Of a stretch of DNA of 64,000 nucleotides, positions 1 to 8,259 are shown piece after piece. This DNA comes from Methylorubrum populi. GTDB taxonomy: Bacteria; Pseudomonadota; Alphaproteobacteria; Rhizobiales; Beijerinckiaceae. The DNA is taken from the NCBI RefSeq assembly GCF_002355515.1, contig NZ_AP014809.1, forward strand, positions 1,946,501 to 2,010,500, in the 5' to 3' direction. The stretch's first letter is position 1. Each line of letters starts with the position of its first letter. The notes beneath the pieces are model-generated. The model searched no databases and was not told where the DNA came from. It was given only the letters and a program-made list of their open reading frames with translations. Position numbers and translations under genes: made by a program.

Positions 1-551
1 CCCAGGGCGTGCCGATGCTGCTGATGGGCGACGAGCGCTCGCGCTCTCAAGGCGGCAACAACAACGCCTATTGCCAGGACAACGCCCTGAGCTGGATGGA
101 CTGGGCGAACGATCCCGATCCGACGCTCACCGAATTCGTGGCGAACCTCGCCGCCCTGCGCCGTGCCTGCCGCTCCCTGCGGCGGCGCCACTTCCTCGTC
201 GGCAGCCGCGTCGGCGAGACCGAGCTCAAGGACGTCCACTGGCTCTCCCCGGACGGCACCGAGATGGACGAGGCCGCCTGGGGCGACGGCGAGCGCCGCG
301 CCTTCGGCATGCAGATGAGCAACGACATCGAGGGCTCGGAGCGCGTCCTCATCCTCATGAATGCGGCGCCCGAACCTTGTCCCTTCGCCCTGCCGCCGGC
401 CCTCGGCGGTCCCTGGCGCCCGGTTTTCGACACCACCCTCGCCACCGGCGCGGTGCCCGACGGAACCCGCGCTCCGATCCGGACCGGCGGCACCGTCGAT
501 CTGCCCGAGCGAGCGGTGCTGGTGCTGAAGTCGCCCCCTATCCTCGATTGA
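1..551 (+). CDS. glgX: Glycogen debranching enzyme GlgX, C-terminal part (5' truncated by window edge)
   Basis: The frame is open from the first base and stops at 549-551, so only the last ~180 residues are present. It contains the GlgX/isoamylase signature PMLLMGDE followed by [11 protein letters not shown] and LSWMDWA, which is the end of the GH13 catalytic barrel, then a beta-rich C-terminal domain ending in VLVLKSP. GlgX removes alpha-1,6-linked limit-dextrin branches during glycogen breakdown in the cytoplasm. Rest of the gene, and probably other glycogen genes, must lie upstream of the window. TreX-type enzymes of trehalose synthesis share this signature and are the main alternative. 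Confidence 0.9.
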   Translation, partial: QGVPMLLMGDERSRSQGGNNNAYCQDNALSWMDWANDPDPTLTEFVANLAALRRACRSLRRRHFLVGSRVGETELKDVHWLSPDGTEMDEAAWGDGERRAFGMQMSNDIEGSERVLILMNAAPEPCPFALPPALGGPWRPVFDTTLATGAVPDGTRAPIRTGGTVDLPERAVLVLKSPPILD

Positions 552-646
552 GCCGCTCAACCGGGGAAACGACGCGTGCGTCTCGGCTTCCCGACCGCCC
601 CGTGGCATCGTGCACCGCGGTTCCGACAGGGATGAGGACAGGTTCG

Positions 647-1297
647 ATGCAGGTGGAGAGCGGCGGCGCGGCGCGGGTGACGGTGGTCGATCACCCCCTC
701 GTCCAGCACAAGCTCACGATGATGCGCGACGGCGAGCGTTCGACCAAGGGGTTCCGCGAACTCCTCAACGAGATCGGCATGCTGCTCGCCTACGAGGTGA
801 CCCGCGACCTGCCGCTCGAACCGGTCACCATCCAGACGCCGCTCCAGCCCATGGAAGGGCGCCGGATCGCCGGCAAGAAGCTGGTGCTCGCCCCGATCCT
901 GCGGGCTGGCGTCGGCTTCCTCGACGGCATGCTGTCGCTGATGCCCTCGGCCCGCGTCGCCCATGTCGGGCTCTACCGCGATCCCGACACACTCCAGGCG
1001 GTGGAATACTACTTCAAGAGCCCGTCGGATCTCGCCGACCGTACGGTTCTGGTGCTCGATCCCATGCTCGCCACCGCCAATTCCGCGGTGGCAGCGGTGG
1101 AGCGGCTCAAGAGCCGGGGCGCGAAGGATCTCCGCTTCGTCTGCCTGCTCGCCGCGCCCGAGGGCATCGCCCGCTTCCAAGAGGCGCATCCCGACGTGCC
1201 GGTCTGGACCGCGGCGATCGACAGCCACCTCAACGACCACGGCTACATCGTGCCGGGCCTGGGTGACGCCGGCGACCGGATGTACGGCACGCGCTGA
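647..1297 (+). CDS. upp: Uracil phosphoribosyltransferase
   Basis: The product of 216 residues matches the usual ~210 of UPRTase. It converts uracil plus PRPP to UMP in pyrimidine salvage. The PRPP-binding loop appears as DPMLATANS (residues 138-146), where Ala replaces the Gly usual in E. coli, and the C-terminal uracil-binding stretch reads [13 protein letters not shown] chose the ATG at 647, with GAGG about nine bases upstream; an in-frame ATG at 632 would add five residues. It sits alone between glgX and a quinone-oxidoreductase-like gene, with no uraA permease in view. Confidence 0.95.
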   Translation: MQVESGGAARVTVVDHPLVQHKLTMMRDGERSTKGFRELLNEIGMLLAYEVTRDLPLEPVTIQTPLQPMEGRRIAGKKLVLAPILRAGVGFLDGMLSLMPSARVAHVGLYRDPDTLQAVEYYFKSPSDLADRTVLVLDPMLATANSAVAAVERLKSRGAKDLRFVCLLAAPEGIARFQEAHPDVPVWTAAIDSHLNDHGYIVPGLGDAGDRMYGTR

Positions 1298-1453
1298 TCT
1301 TTTCGCTTTTCGATCCAGAACTCTGTTGGTGGCGAGGCTGCCGTCTTGACCTCGCGGTGACGATGGCGGTTCCGGCTCGACGTGCCCCGTCCCATGCGCC
1401 ATGTGACCCAAACTGCGAGCGACCAACCCGCCGCGTGAGTCCGAGGAGACCCC

Positions 1454-2464
1454 ATGCCAAGAAATCTGCCCGAGACCATGCGCCAGATCCGCTTCACCGG
1501 CGCGGGCGGCCCGGAGGTCATGGCGGTCGAGACCGTGCCGCTGCCCAAGCCCGCGGCCGGGCAGGTTCTGGTCGAAGTCGTCGCGGCGGGGGTCAACCGG
1601 CCCGACATCATGCAGCGCCAGGGCAGCTACCCGCCCCCCAAGGGCGCCACCGAGATCCCCGGTCTCGAGATCGCCGGCCGGATCGCGGCGCTGGGCGAGG
1701 GCGTGACGGGGTTTGCGGAAGGCGACGAGGTCTGCGCCCTCGTCATCAGCGGCGGCTATGCCGAGTTCGCGGTGGCCGAGGCGGGGCAGGTGCTGAAGCG
1801 GCCGGGATCGCTCTCGCTGGTTGAAGCCGCCGGCCTGCCGGAGACGGTCTTCACCGTCTATTCCACGGTGATCCAGCGCGGGCGGCTGCAGAAGGGCGAA
1901 ACCTTCCTCGTCCATGGCGGGTCGAGCGGGATCGGCACCACCGCGATCCAGATCGCCAAGCAGCACGGCGCCCGCGTCCTCACCACCGCCGGCTCCGCCG
2001 AGAAGTGCCGCTTCTGCGAGGAACTGGGTGCGGATGCGGCGATCAACTACCGCGAGGCTGATTTCGCCGAGGAGGTGAAGCGCCTCACCGACGGGAAGGG
2101 CGTCGACGTCATCCTCGACATGGTGGGCGCGGCCTATCTTCAGAAGAACATCGCTTCTCTGGCGGTGGAGGGGCGCCTCGTCCAGATCGCCTTCATGCAG
2201 GGCTACAAGGCCGAGAGCCTGACGCTGACCCCGATCATGCTCAAGCGCCTGACGATCACCGGCGCGACCCTGCGGGCCCAGGCCAAGGAGGCCAAGGCCG
2301 CCATCGCCGAGGGGCTGAAGCGGGATGTCTGGCCGCTGGTTGAAGCGGGCAAGATCCGGCCGATCGTCCATGCCACCTTCCCCCTGGAGGAGGCGCGCAA
2401 GGCCCACGAACTGATGGAGACGAGCAGCCACACGGGCAAGATCCTGCTCGTCACGGGGCGCTGA
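1454..2464 (+). CDS. NAD(P)H:quinone oxidoreductase-like protein of the MDR superfamily (PIG3 type)
   Basis: The 336-residue product is a zinc-independent medium-chain dehydrogenase/reductase. The N-terminal GroES-like half carries GVNRPDIMQRQG and IPGLEIAG, typical of the PIG3 quinone-oxidoreductase subgroup, and the Rossmann half has the nucleotide-binding motif VHGGSSGIG. Members reduce quinones or enals with NADPH in the cytosol; the true substrate cannot be read here. The ATG at 1454 follows GAGGAG at suitable spacing. An internal ATG at 1478 (MRQIRF) also fits the family N-terminus. The gene stands alone, 156 bp after upp. Confidence 0.85.
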   Translation: MPRNLPETMRQIRFTGAGGPEVMAVETVPLPKPAAGQVLVEVVAAGVNRPDIMQRQGSYPPPKGATEIPGLEIAGRIAALGEGVTGFAEGDEVCALVISGGYAEFAVAEAGQVLKRPGSLSLVEAAGLPETVFTVYSTVIQRGRLQKGETFLVHGGSSGIGTTAIQIAKQHGARVLTTAGSAEKCRFCEELGADAAINYREADFAEEVKRLTDGKGVDVILDMVGAAYLQKNIASLAVEGRLVQIAFMQGYKAESLTLTPIMLKRLTITGATLRAQAKEAKAAIAEGLKRDVWPLVEAGKIRPIVHATFPLEEARKAHELMETSSHTGKILLVTGR

Positions 2465-2568
2465 CGGTACAGGTTCCGCTAGGAACTCTCCAAGCCTGAC
2501 CGGCGTTGGCGACGCATATCCCGATGCGAAACCACGCCGCTCTCACGAGGGCGAAGGAGAGACACTTC

Positions 2569-2847
2569 ATGGCGCAGATCGAGAACCAAACCGATGCCCG
2601 CCAGGGCGCGAAGGGCAAGCCCGTCCTCTACGTGCTGGTGGCGAGCCTCGTGCTGCTGGCGGTGGCCACCGTCGGCCTCCTGAGCTGGAACCGGGCGGAG
2701 ACCACCTCCGACTACGCCGGCAAGAGCCAGGAATCCTCCCGCGAGATGACGACGGGTTCCGTCAACAAGGCCCCGTCCTCCAACAGCGGCAACGTTCCGG
2801 CCGAGAACCCGGCCTATCCGCAGCCGGCGCAGAAGTCGGCCCAGTAA
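2569..2847 (+). CDS. Small single-pass membrane protein, function unknown
   Basis: This encodes 92 residues: a short polar N-terminus, one strongly hydrophobic segment (about residues 20-41, LYVLVASLVLLAVATVGLL), then a polar Ser/Asn/Pro-rich tail ending in PQPAQKSAQ. The frame could open at a TTG at 2506, but the ATG at 2569 is preceded by AAGGAGAG at good spacing and gives a sensible protein. I recognise no family. The layout suggests an inner-membrane anchor with a disordered periplasmic tail. A strong bidirectional hairpin follows immediately, so the gene ends its transcript. Confidence 0.7.
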   Translation: MAQIENQTDARQGAKGKPVLYVLVASLVLLAVATVGLLSWNRAETTSDYAGKSQESSREMTTGSVNKAPSSNSGNVPAENPAYPQPAQKSAQ

Positions 2848-2870
2848 GGTCCGGCGCCCGGACCCACGAA

Positions 2871-2907
2871 AAGGCCGCCCGGGACAGCGTCCCGGGCGGC
2901 CTTTTGT
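2871..2907. terminator. Strong bidirectional intrinsic terminator
   Basis: A perfect 15-bp inverted repeat (2871-2885 with 2889-2903) around an AGC loop is followed by CTTTTGTTT on the + strand. On the - strand it is followed by TTTTCGTGG. It lies between two convergent genes, the small membrane protein and hbd, and can end both transcripts. Confidence 0.9.
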
Positions 2908-2931
2908 TTGTGGAGGTGGGCGTCCGGCGCA

Positions 2932-3813
2932 TCAGCGCGTCGGGATCGGCGTCTCGCCGCGATAATCGTAGAAGCCGCGCTTGGTCTTGCGGCCAAGCCA
3001 GCCCGCCTCGACGTACTTCACCAGGAGCGGGCAGGGCCGGTACTTCGAATCGGCCAGCCCCTCGTAGAGCACCTGCATCACCGACAGGCAGGTATCCAGG
3101 CCGATGAAGTCGGCGAGCTGCAGCGGCCCCATCGGATGGTTCGCGCCGAGCCGCATCGCCGTGTCGATCGATTCCACCGAGCCCACGCCCTCGTAGAGGG
3201 TGTAGATCGCCTCGTTGATCATCGGCAGCAGGATGCGGTTGACGATGAAGGCCGGGAAGTCCTCCGACATGGTCGAGGTCTTGCCGAGCCGGGCGATGAA
3301 GACCTTGGCCGATTCGTAGGTCGGATCCTCGGTGGCGATGCCGCGTATCAGCTCGACGAGCTGCATCACCGGCACCGGGTTCATGAAGTGGATGCCGATG
3401 AACCGGTCGGGCCGGTCGGTCGAGGCCGCCAGCCGGGTGATCGAGATCGACGAGGTGTTGGTCGCGACCAGGGCGTCGGGCTTGAGCGAGGGGCAGAGCG
3501 TCTGGAAGATCTTGCGCTTGGTCGCCTCGTCCTCGGTGGCCGCCTCGATGACGAGGTCGCACGCGCCGAGATCGTCGAAGGTCGGCGCGACGCCGATCCG
3601 CTCCAGGGCGCCGCGACGCTGCTCGTCGCTGAACGTACCCTTCTGAACCTGGCGCGTCAGATTCGCGTCGATCAGGCCGAGAGCGGCGTTGATCCGCTCC
3701 GGATCGCGGTCGTTCAGCCGAACGTCCAGGCCCGATGCCGCGCAGACATGCGCGATCCCGCTGCCCATCTGGCCGGCACCGATGATGCCGACCGTCTTGA
3801 TCTCGATGCCCAT
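2932..3813 (-). CDS. hbd: 3-hydroxybutyryl-CoA / 3-hydroxyacyl-CoA dehydrogenase
   Basis: The 293-residue product has the N-terminal NAD-binding GIIGAGQMGSGIAH and the C-terminal 3HCDH domain with NRILLPMINEA, typical of Hbd/PaaH enzymes that oxidise (S)-3-hydroxyacyl-CoA with NAD. The ATG at 3813 gives the standard family start (MGIEIKTVG); ATG 3843 would add ten unlikely residues. It lies downstream of etfB and etfA on the same strand, so co-expression with acyl-CoA oxidation is likely. In serine-cycle methylotrophs, C4 acyl-CoA interconversion also feeds PHB and ethylmalonyl-CoA routes, but which path this enzyme serves is inference. Confidence 0.9.
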   Translation of the reverse strand: MGIEIKTVGIIGAGQMGSGIAHVCAASGLDVRLNDRDPERINAALGLIDANLTRQVQKGTFSDEQRRGALERIGVAPTFDDLGACDLVIEAATEDEATKRKIFQTLCPSLKPDALVATNTSSISITRLAASTDRPDRFIGIHFMNPVPVMQLVELIRGIATEDPTYESAKVFIARLGKTSTMSEDFPAFIVNRILLPMINEAIYTLYEGVGSVESIDTAMRLGANHPMGPLQLADFIGLDTCLSVMQVLYEGLADSKYRPCPLLVKYVEAGWLGRKTKRGFYDYRGETPIPTR

Positions 3814-3954
3814 ACCCGTATCGCGTCCTGCCTGCTGCGGCATCGTCCTCAATCCGCACCCCTAGAATGCGGCACTGCAACAAATGCGTCAAACCGGTCA
3901 CAAGCCGCAGGGTCGCCGGACCGATTCGACAGGGTGTCGCTGGTCGTCGGCTCG

Positions 3955-4908
3955 TTACCGGTCCTTGGCCTTGGCGATCTCGGCCTGCAGATCCGGAACG
4001 ACTTGGAACAGGTCGCCGACGAGGCCGTAATCCGCGACTTGGAAGATCGGGGCGTCCTCGTCCTTGTTGACCGCCACGATCACCTTCGAGTCCTTCATGC
4101 CGGCGAGATGCTGGATCGCGCCGGAGATACCGACCGCCACGTAGAGGTCGGGCGCCACCACCTTGCCGGTCTGGCCGACCTGCCAGTCGTTCGGGGCGTA
4201 GCCGGCATCGACCGCCGCGCGGGAGGCGCCGACCGCGGCACCGAGCGCGTCGGCCAGCGGCTCGATCAGCTCCTTGAACTTCTCCGCCGAGCCGAGCGAG
4301 CGGCCGCCGGAGACGATGAACTTGGCCGAGGCCAGCTCCGGCCGGTCGGACTTGGCGATCTCCTCCGACTTGTAGGTGGCGCCGAGCGCGTCGGGCGCAG
4401 CAGTCGAGAGCGCCTCGACCGGGGCGGCGGCGCCGCCCTCTTCCGCCGGCTTGAAGGCCGCCGTGCGCACGGTGATGACGCGCTTGCCGGCACCCGCCTT
4501 CACGGTCTGGATCGCGTTGCCGGCGTAGATCGGCCGCTCGAAGGTGTCGGGCGCGACGACCTTGATGATGTCGGAGATCTGCGCGACGTCGAGCAGGGCG
4601 GCCACCCGCGGCAGGGTGTTCTTGCCCGTGGTCGTGGCGGCGGCGACGATCGCGTCGTAGGGCTCGGCGATCGCGGCGATCAGCGCGGCACTCGGCTCGG
4701 CGAGGTCGTGGTCGTAGGCGGCGTCCTCGGTGTTCAGCACCTTCTCGACGCCGTCGAGTTTGGCTGCGGCGTCGGCCGCCGCCCGCGAGCCGGAACCGAG
4801 CACCAGGGCGTGGATGGGCGCGCCCAGTTCCTTGGCCGCGGTCAGGGCCTTGAGGCTGCCATCCTTGATCTGTCCGTTGGCGTGCTCGACGTAGAGGAGC
4901 GTGGTCAT
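3955..4908 (-). CDS. etfA: Electron transfer flavoprotein alpha subunit
   Basis: The 317-residue product starts [13 protein letters not shown] and carries the alpha-subunit FAD-binding C-terminal domain, with [42 protein letters not shown] and [13 protein letters not shown]. EtfAB takes electrons from acyl-CoA and related dehydrogenases and passes them to ETF:quinone oxidoreductase. It follows etfB after a 70-bp gap containing a purine-rich stretch before the start. Length and motif order are normal. Confidence 0.96.
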   Translation of the reverse strand: MTTLLYVEHANGQIKDGSLKALTAAKELGAPIHALVLGSGSRAAADAAAKLDGVEKVLNTEDAAYDHDLAEPSAALIAAIAEPYDAIVAAATTTGKNTLPRVAALLDVAQISDIIKVVAPDTFERPIYAGNAIQTVKAGAGKRVITVRTAAFKPAEEGGAAAPVEALSTAAPDALGATYKSEEIAKSDRPELASAKFIVSGGRSLGSAEKFKELIEPLADALGAAVGASRAAVDAGYAPNDWQVGQTGKVVAPDLYVAVGISGAIQHLAGMKDSKVIVAVNKDEDAPIFQVADYGLVGDLFQVVPDLQAEIAKAKDR

Positions 4909-4978
4909 CGGCGAAACTTTCGAAGAGGGGAGGGGGCGCCGCTCGACCGGGACCGGGAGCGGCGCGGCCTAAAAGACG

Positions 4979-5728
4979 TCAGAGCACGCCGGCTTCGACC
5001 TTGAGCTTCTGCACCAGCTCGGCCGCGGAGCCGACCTTGACGCCCGCCTGCCGGCCCGGCGGTTCGGCGACCTTGAGCACGGTCAGCTTCGGCGTGACGT
5101 CGACCCCGAGGCTCTCCGGAGACAGCTCCTCCAACGGCTTCTTCTTCGCCTTCATGATGTTGGGCAGCGATGCGTAGCGCGGCTCATTGAGGCGCAGGTC
5201 CGTCGTGACGATCGCCGGCAGCTTCAGCGAGACGGTCTGGAGGCCGCCATCGACCTCACGGGTCACGTCGATGCTTCCATCGCCGAAGTCGAGCTTGAAG
5301 GCGAAGGTGCCCTGCGGCCAGCCAAGCAGCGCCGCGAGCATCTGGCCGGTCTGGTTCGAATCGTCGTCGATCGCCTGCTTGCCGAGGATGACGAGGTTCG
5401 GGCTCTCCTTTTCCACGACGGCCTTCAGCACCTTGGCGACGGCGAGCGGCTCGCAATTCACATCGGTCTTCACGAGGATCGCCCGGTCGGCCCCCATGGC
5501 GAGCGCGGTGCGAAGCGTCTCCTGCGCCTGCTGCGGGCCGATCGAGACGGCGACGATCTCGCTGACCTTGCCCTTCTCCTTCAGACGGATCGCCTCCTCG
5601 ACGGCGATCTCGTCGAAGGGGTTCATCGACATCTTGACGTTCGCGAGCTCCACGCCCGACCCATCGGCCTTGACGCGGATCTTCACGTTGTAATCGACGA
5701 CCCGCTTGACGGGCACCAGAACCTTCAT
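4979..5728 (-). CDS. etfB: Electron transfer flavoprotein beta subunit
   Basis: The 249-residue product begins [17 protein letters not shown] and has the AMP-binding and recognition-loop features of EtfB ([35 protein letters not shown] split over the domain, [21 protein letters not shown]). It forms the ETF heterodimer with EtfA encoded immediately downstream. The ATG at 5728 is preceded by GGAGGAAAG-type Shine-Dalgarno sequence; the open frame extends to 5851 but the extension is Ser/Arg-rich and not family-like. Confidence 0.96.
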   Translation of the reverse strand: MKVLVPVKRVVDYNVKIRVKADGSGVELANVKMSMNPFDEIAVEEAIRLKEKGKVSEIVAVSIGPQQAQETLRTALAMGADRAILVKTDVNCEPLAVAKVLKAVVEKESPNLVILGKQAIDDDSNQTGQMLAALLGWPQGTFAFKLDFGDGSIDVTREVDGGLQTVSLKLPAIVTTDLRLNEPRYASLPNIMKAKKKPLEELSPESLGVDVTPKLTVLKVAEPPGRQAGVKVGSAAELVQKLKVEAGVL

Positions 5729-5889
5729 GGCTGTCGCTTTCCTCCGCTCCTGCGAGGTCCCGGCGTCACTTGACGGACGGCTCTCGGACCCGCTTGACCG
5801 CGCTTGATGGGATTGTCGGGGCGGCGGGACCGTAGCGAGGCGATTTCCCAATTGTCAACGCGCCTGACCGGAGCGCGACTTACGGAAGC

Positions 5890-6462
5890 TCAACGGTTTT
5901 GCCCGGGCACCCAGAGCACGTCGTCGGCGCCGTCGCGGTTGGCCGCGCGGGAGGCCACGAACAGGAAGTCCGACAGTCGGTTGAGGTACTGCAGGGCTTC
6001 GGCCGAGATCGCCTCGCTCTCGATGCCCGACAGGGAGACCACCAGCCGCTCGGCGCGGCGGCAGACGGTGCGGGCGAGGTGGAGCGCGGCGGCGGTCGCC
6101 GAGCCGCCGGGCAGGACGAAGGACTTCAGCGGCGGGATATTGGCGTTGAGCGCGTCGATCTCCGCTTCCAGCCGCTGGACCTGGGCGGCGACGACCCGAA
6201 GCGGCTCGTAGCCCAGCGGCTTATCGCTCGGCGGCGTGGCGAGGTCGGCGCCGAGATCGAACAGGTCGTTCTGGATGCGCGCCAGCATCGCGTCGAGGGC
6301 GGGCTCGGCGGTGAGGCGGGCGAGACCGATGCAGGCATTGGTCTCGTCGACGGTGCCGTAGGCTTCTACCCGCAGATCCGCCTTGGAGCGGCGCTCGCCG
6401 TTAGCGAGCCCAGTCGTGCCCTTGTCGCCGGTGCGGGTGTAGATGCGGTTGAGCTTGACCAC
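5890..6462 (-). CDS. meaD: ATP:cob(I)alamin adenosyltransferase, PduO type (MeaD-like)
   Basis: The 190-residue product has the PduO signature: TRTGDKGTTGL for ATP binding at the N-terminus, VDETNACIGLAR, and C-terminal LNRLSDFLFVASRAAN. It adenosylates cob(I)alamin to make coenzyme B12. In M. extorquens the enzyme of this type called MeaD is needed for glyoxylate regeneration, where B12-dependent mutases operate; the symbol is assigned from that knowledge plus context. The start is a GTG at 6462 preceded by GGGAGG at ideal spacing. The GTG replaces longer upstream starts in the open frame. etfBA lies downstream. Confidence 0.88.
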   Translation of the reverse strand: MVKLNRIYTRTGDKGTTGLANGERRSKADLRVEAYGTVDETNACIGLARLTAEPALDAMLARIQNDLFDLGADLATPPSDKPLGYEPLRVVAAQVQRLEAEIDALNANIPPLKSFVLPGGSATAAALHLARTVCRRAERLVVSLSGIESEAISAEALQYLNRLSDFLFVASRAANRDGADDVLWVPGQNR

Positions 6463-6500
6463 GGCGTCCCTCCCGCGGGCTTGATGTTCTTCGAAGAGAA

Positions 6501-6538
6501 AAGACCCGCCGGGCGATGTCTCGCGCCGGGCGGGTCTT
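6501..6538 (-). terminator. Intrinsic terminator downstream of the PagL-like gene
   Basis: Outer arms AAGACCCGCC (6501-6510) and GGCGGGTCTT (6529-6538) are perfectly complementary, with further imperfect pairing inside. Read on the - strand the stem is followed by TTCTCTTCG, so it best serves the gene ending at 6587 and isolates it from the adenosyltransferase gene. Confidence 0.75.
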
Positions 6539-6586
6539 TGCAAGCGGCAAACGTCTGGCAGGCCGCGAACGCGGCCGGTGCTGCCG

Positions 6587-7225
6587 TCAGAAGGTGTAGC
6601 CGAGCTTGCCGCCGAAATTGGTCAGGCCGCGGTTATCGCCGCACAGGCCGGCATTCGACATGTGCTCGACGGTGGCCATCACGCTCCAGTGCTCGTCGAT
6701 GCGGAAGCCGAGCGCCGCCGCCTCGCGGAACAGCGGGTTGCAGCCCAGGGCGTTGAAGCCGTAGGGGGCGTTCGCCTTCAAGCCGGTATAGCCGTTATGC
6801 GCGGCGCCGCCGAAGAAGCCTTCGAGGAAGACGCGTCGGCCGAGGGTCTCGGGGAAGAGATCCACGGTCCAGGTGGCGCCGATATAGGCGTAGCTGGTGC
6901 GGCCGCCGGTGTTGTAGCTGCCGCCCACGGTGGGCCGCGGCACGAAGGCCTGCCAGAACGGGTCGGTGGTCACGAGCGGCTTGGCGAACAGGATTTCGCC
7001 GTTGACGTTCGCGGTGCTGAAGCCCGGAAGCTTGCCCTCGGCGCTGCCCGGATCCTGGACCGAGCCGCCGATGCGGATCTCGGAGACGATCGAGTAGGGC
7101 TGGACGGGGGCGAAGTAGGGCGGTGCGGCGGGGGCCCGGGCGGCGCCGAGATCGGCGGCCTGCGTGGCCGTGATGGCCGAGCCGGCAAGAACGCCGACGA
7201 AAATCCGGGCAAGAGGTGACTTCAT
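6587..7225 (-). CDS. Lipid A 3-O-deacylase (PagL)-like outer-membrane beta-barrel protein
   Basis: The 212-residue product has a signal peptide (residues 1-23, ending TQA-AD) and ends in the aromatic residue typical of outer-membrane barrels (LGYTF). The segment VEHMSNAGL followed by NRGLTNFGGKLG matches the conserved His-Ser region of PagL/acyloxyacyl hydrolase proteins, which remove the 3-O acyl chain of lipid A. The ATG at 7225 follows AGGTGA-like sequence poorly but gives the proper signal peptide. Activity is inferred; many alphaproteobacterial homologues are uncharacterised. Confidence 0.72.
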   Translation of the reverse strand: MKSPLARIFVGVLAGSAITATQAADLGAARAPAAPPYFAPVQPYSIVSEIRIGGSVQDPGSAEGKLPGFSTANVNGEILFAKPLVTTDPFWQAFVPRPTVGGSYNTGGRTSYAYIGATWTVDLFPETLGRRVFLEGFFGGAAHNGYTGLKANAPYGFNALGCNPLFREAAALGFRIDEHWSVMATVEHMSNAGLCGDNRGLTNFGGKLGYTF

Positions 7226-7492
7226 CGGCGGTCGATCCGTCCGTTTCAACCCGCCTCGAATATCACGACGCCTTGAGCACAGCCCGCGGATTCATCCGCC
7301 TTCGGCGCTTTTGCCCATCCGGTGGGGCGCCGACGCCACACTCCGGTCGGACCCGGCATCGCCGATCGCGGACGCATCCGTCGGGGGCGGTGCCCGCACA
7401 GGGTGAGTCAGTCGCGATCATGCATCCGCTGCGCTCCTCTCGCGTTGGACTGGGCGATCCCGGTGAGGGGCGCGCCGGAGCCGGGGGAAGCA

Positions 7493-7993
7493 ATGCGGAC
7501 GACGATGGTGGCGATGGGGATGGTCGGCGCGGCGGTTCTGGCCGCCGGCCCGCAGCCGGTCCGGGCGGCGGACGAGGCCCGTCTGACCGGGCTTTGGAAG
7601 CTCGTCTCCTACGAGGTCGAGGTGCGCGAGAGCGGCGAGAAGCTGCCGGTGATGGGGGCGCACCCGACCGGCTACGCCTATTTCACGCCGGAGAAGCGCG
7701 TCTTCTTCGTCCTGACCGGGGAGGGCCGCAAGCCCGCCGAGACCGAGGCGCAGCGCGCCGCCCTGATGGGCACTCTCGTCTCCTATTCCGGGACATTCCG
7801 CCTCGACGGTGACAGCTGGACCGCCGATCTCGACGTCGCCTGGGATCCGAAATGGGTCGGCACGAAACAGACCCGGATGTTCACCCTCGACGGCGACCGG
7901 CTGCGGGTGCTGACGCCCTGGCGGGTGATGCCGAACTGGGCCGACCGGGGCGAGACCCGCAGCATCGTGACCTTCGAGCGCGGCAAGGAGTGA
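7493..7993 (+). CDS. Exported lipocalin-like domain protein
   Basis: The 166-residue product has a signal peptide (about 1-25, cleavage near VRAAD) followed by LTGLWKLVSYEVE and repeated beta-strand pattern, typical of the lipocalin-like domain found in bacterial stress and secondary-metabolism loci. The start at 7493 follows GGGGGAAG. The longer frame from 7322 is rejected because its extension has no bacterial character. No enzymatic residues can be assigned, and ligand is unknown. Confidence 0.72.
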   Translation: MRTTMVAMGMVGAAVLAAGPQPVRAADEARLTGLWKLVSYEVEVRESGEKLPVMGAHPTGYAYFTPEKRVFFVLTGEGRKPAETEAQRAALMGTLVSYSGTFRLDGDSWTADLDVAWDPKWVGTKQTRMFTLDGDRLRVLTPWRVMPNWADRGETRSIVTFERGKE

Positions 7994-8007
7994 GGAGAGG
8001 CGGCCCC

Positions 8008-8193
8008 TCAGGCCGCACGCCACCAGACCACACCCATGATGACGATGATGGCCACGAATTGCAGGAGCACGCGCAGGCGCATCAGCTTCTGCGAGAGGTT
8101 GGCGCTGCCGCCGCGCATCATGTTGACGAGGCCGAGGAGCAGCACCACGGCGACCGCGAGGCAGGCGAGGAGAACGAGCTGGTTGGCGGACAT
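8008..8193 (-). CDS. Twin-transmembrane protein with HIG1-like core
   Basis: This 61-residue protein has two transmembrane helices (about residues 5-24 and 43-58) joined by a basic loop NLSQKLMRLRVLLQF. The loop resembles the HIG1-domain signature (MRxRVxxQ), seen in small alphaproteobacterial proteins commonly found near cobalamin adenosyltransferase and etf genes, as here. HIG1 proteins in mitochondria associate with cytochrome oxidase; a similar membrane-complex role is inference. Convergent with the lipocalin-like gene 14 bp away. Confidence 0.75.
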   Translation of the reverse strand: MSANQLVLLACLAVAVVLLLGLVNMMRGGSANLSQKLMRLRVLLQFVAIIVIMGVVWWRAA

Positions 8194-8259
8194 GGGTCGT
8201 TGATCTCGTGAAGGACCGCGCTCACGCGAGCGCGGCCCGGGCGGTGGGTGTTCGGGGCG

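Noticed and set aside
557..2431. 624-codon - strand open frame opposite upp and the quinone oxidoreductase
   Set aside because: Antisense shadow produced by high-GC codon bias; both + strand genes are clear family members.
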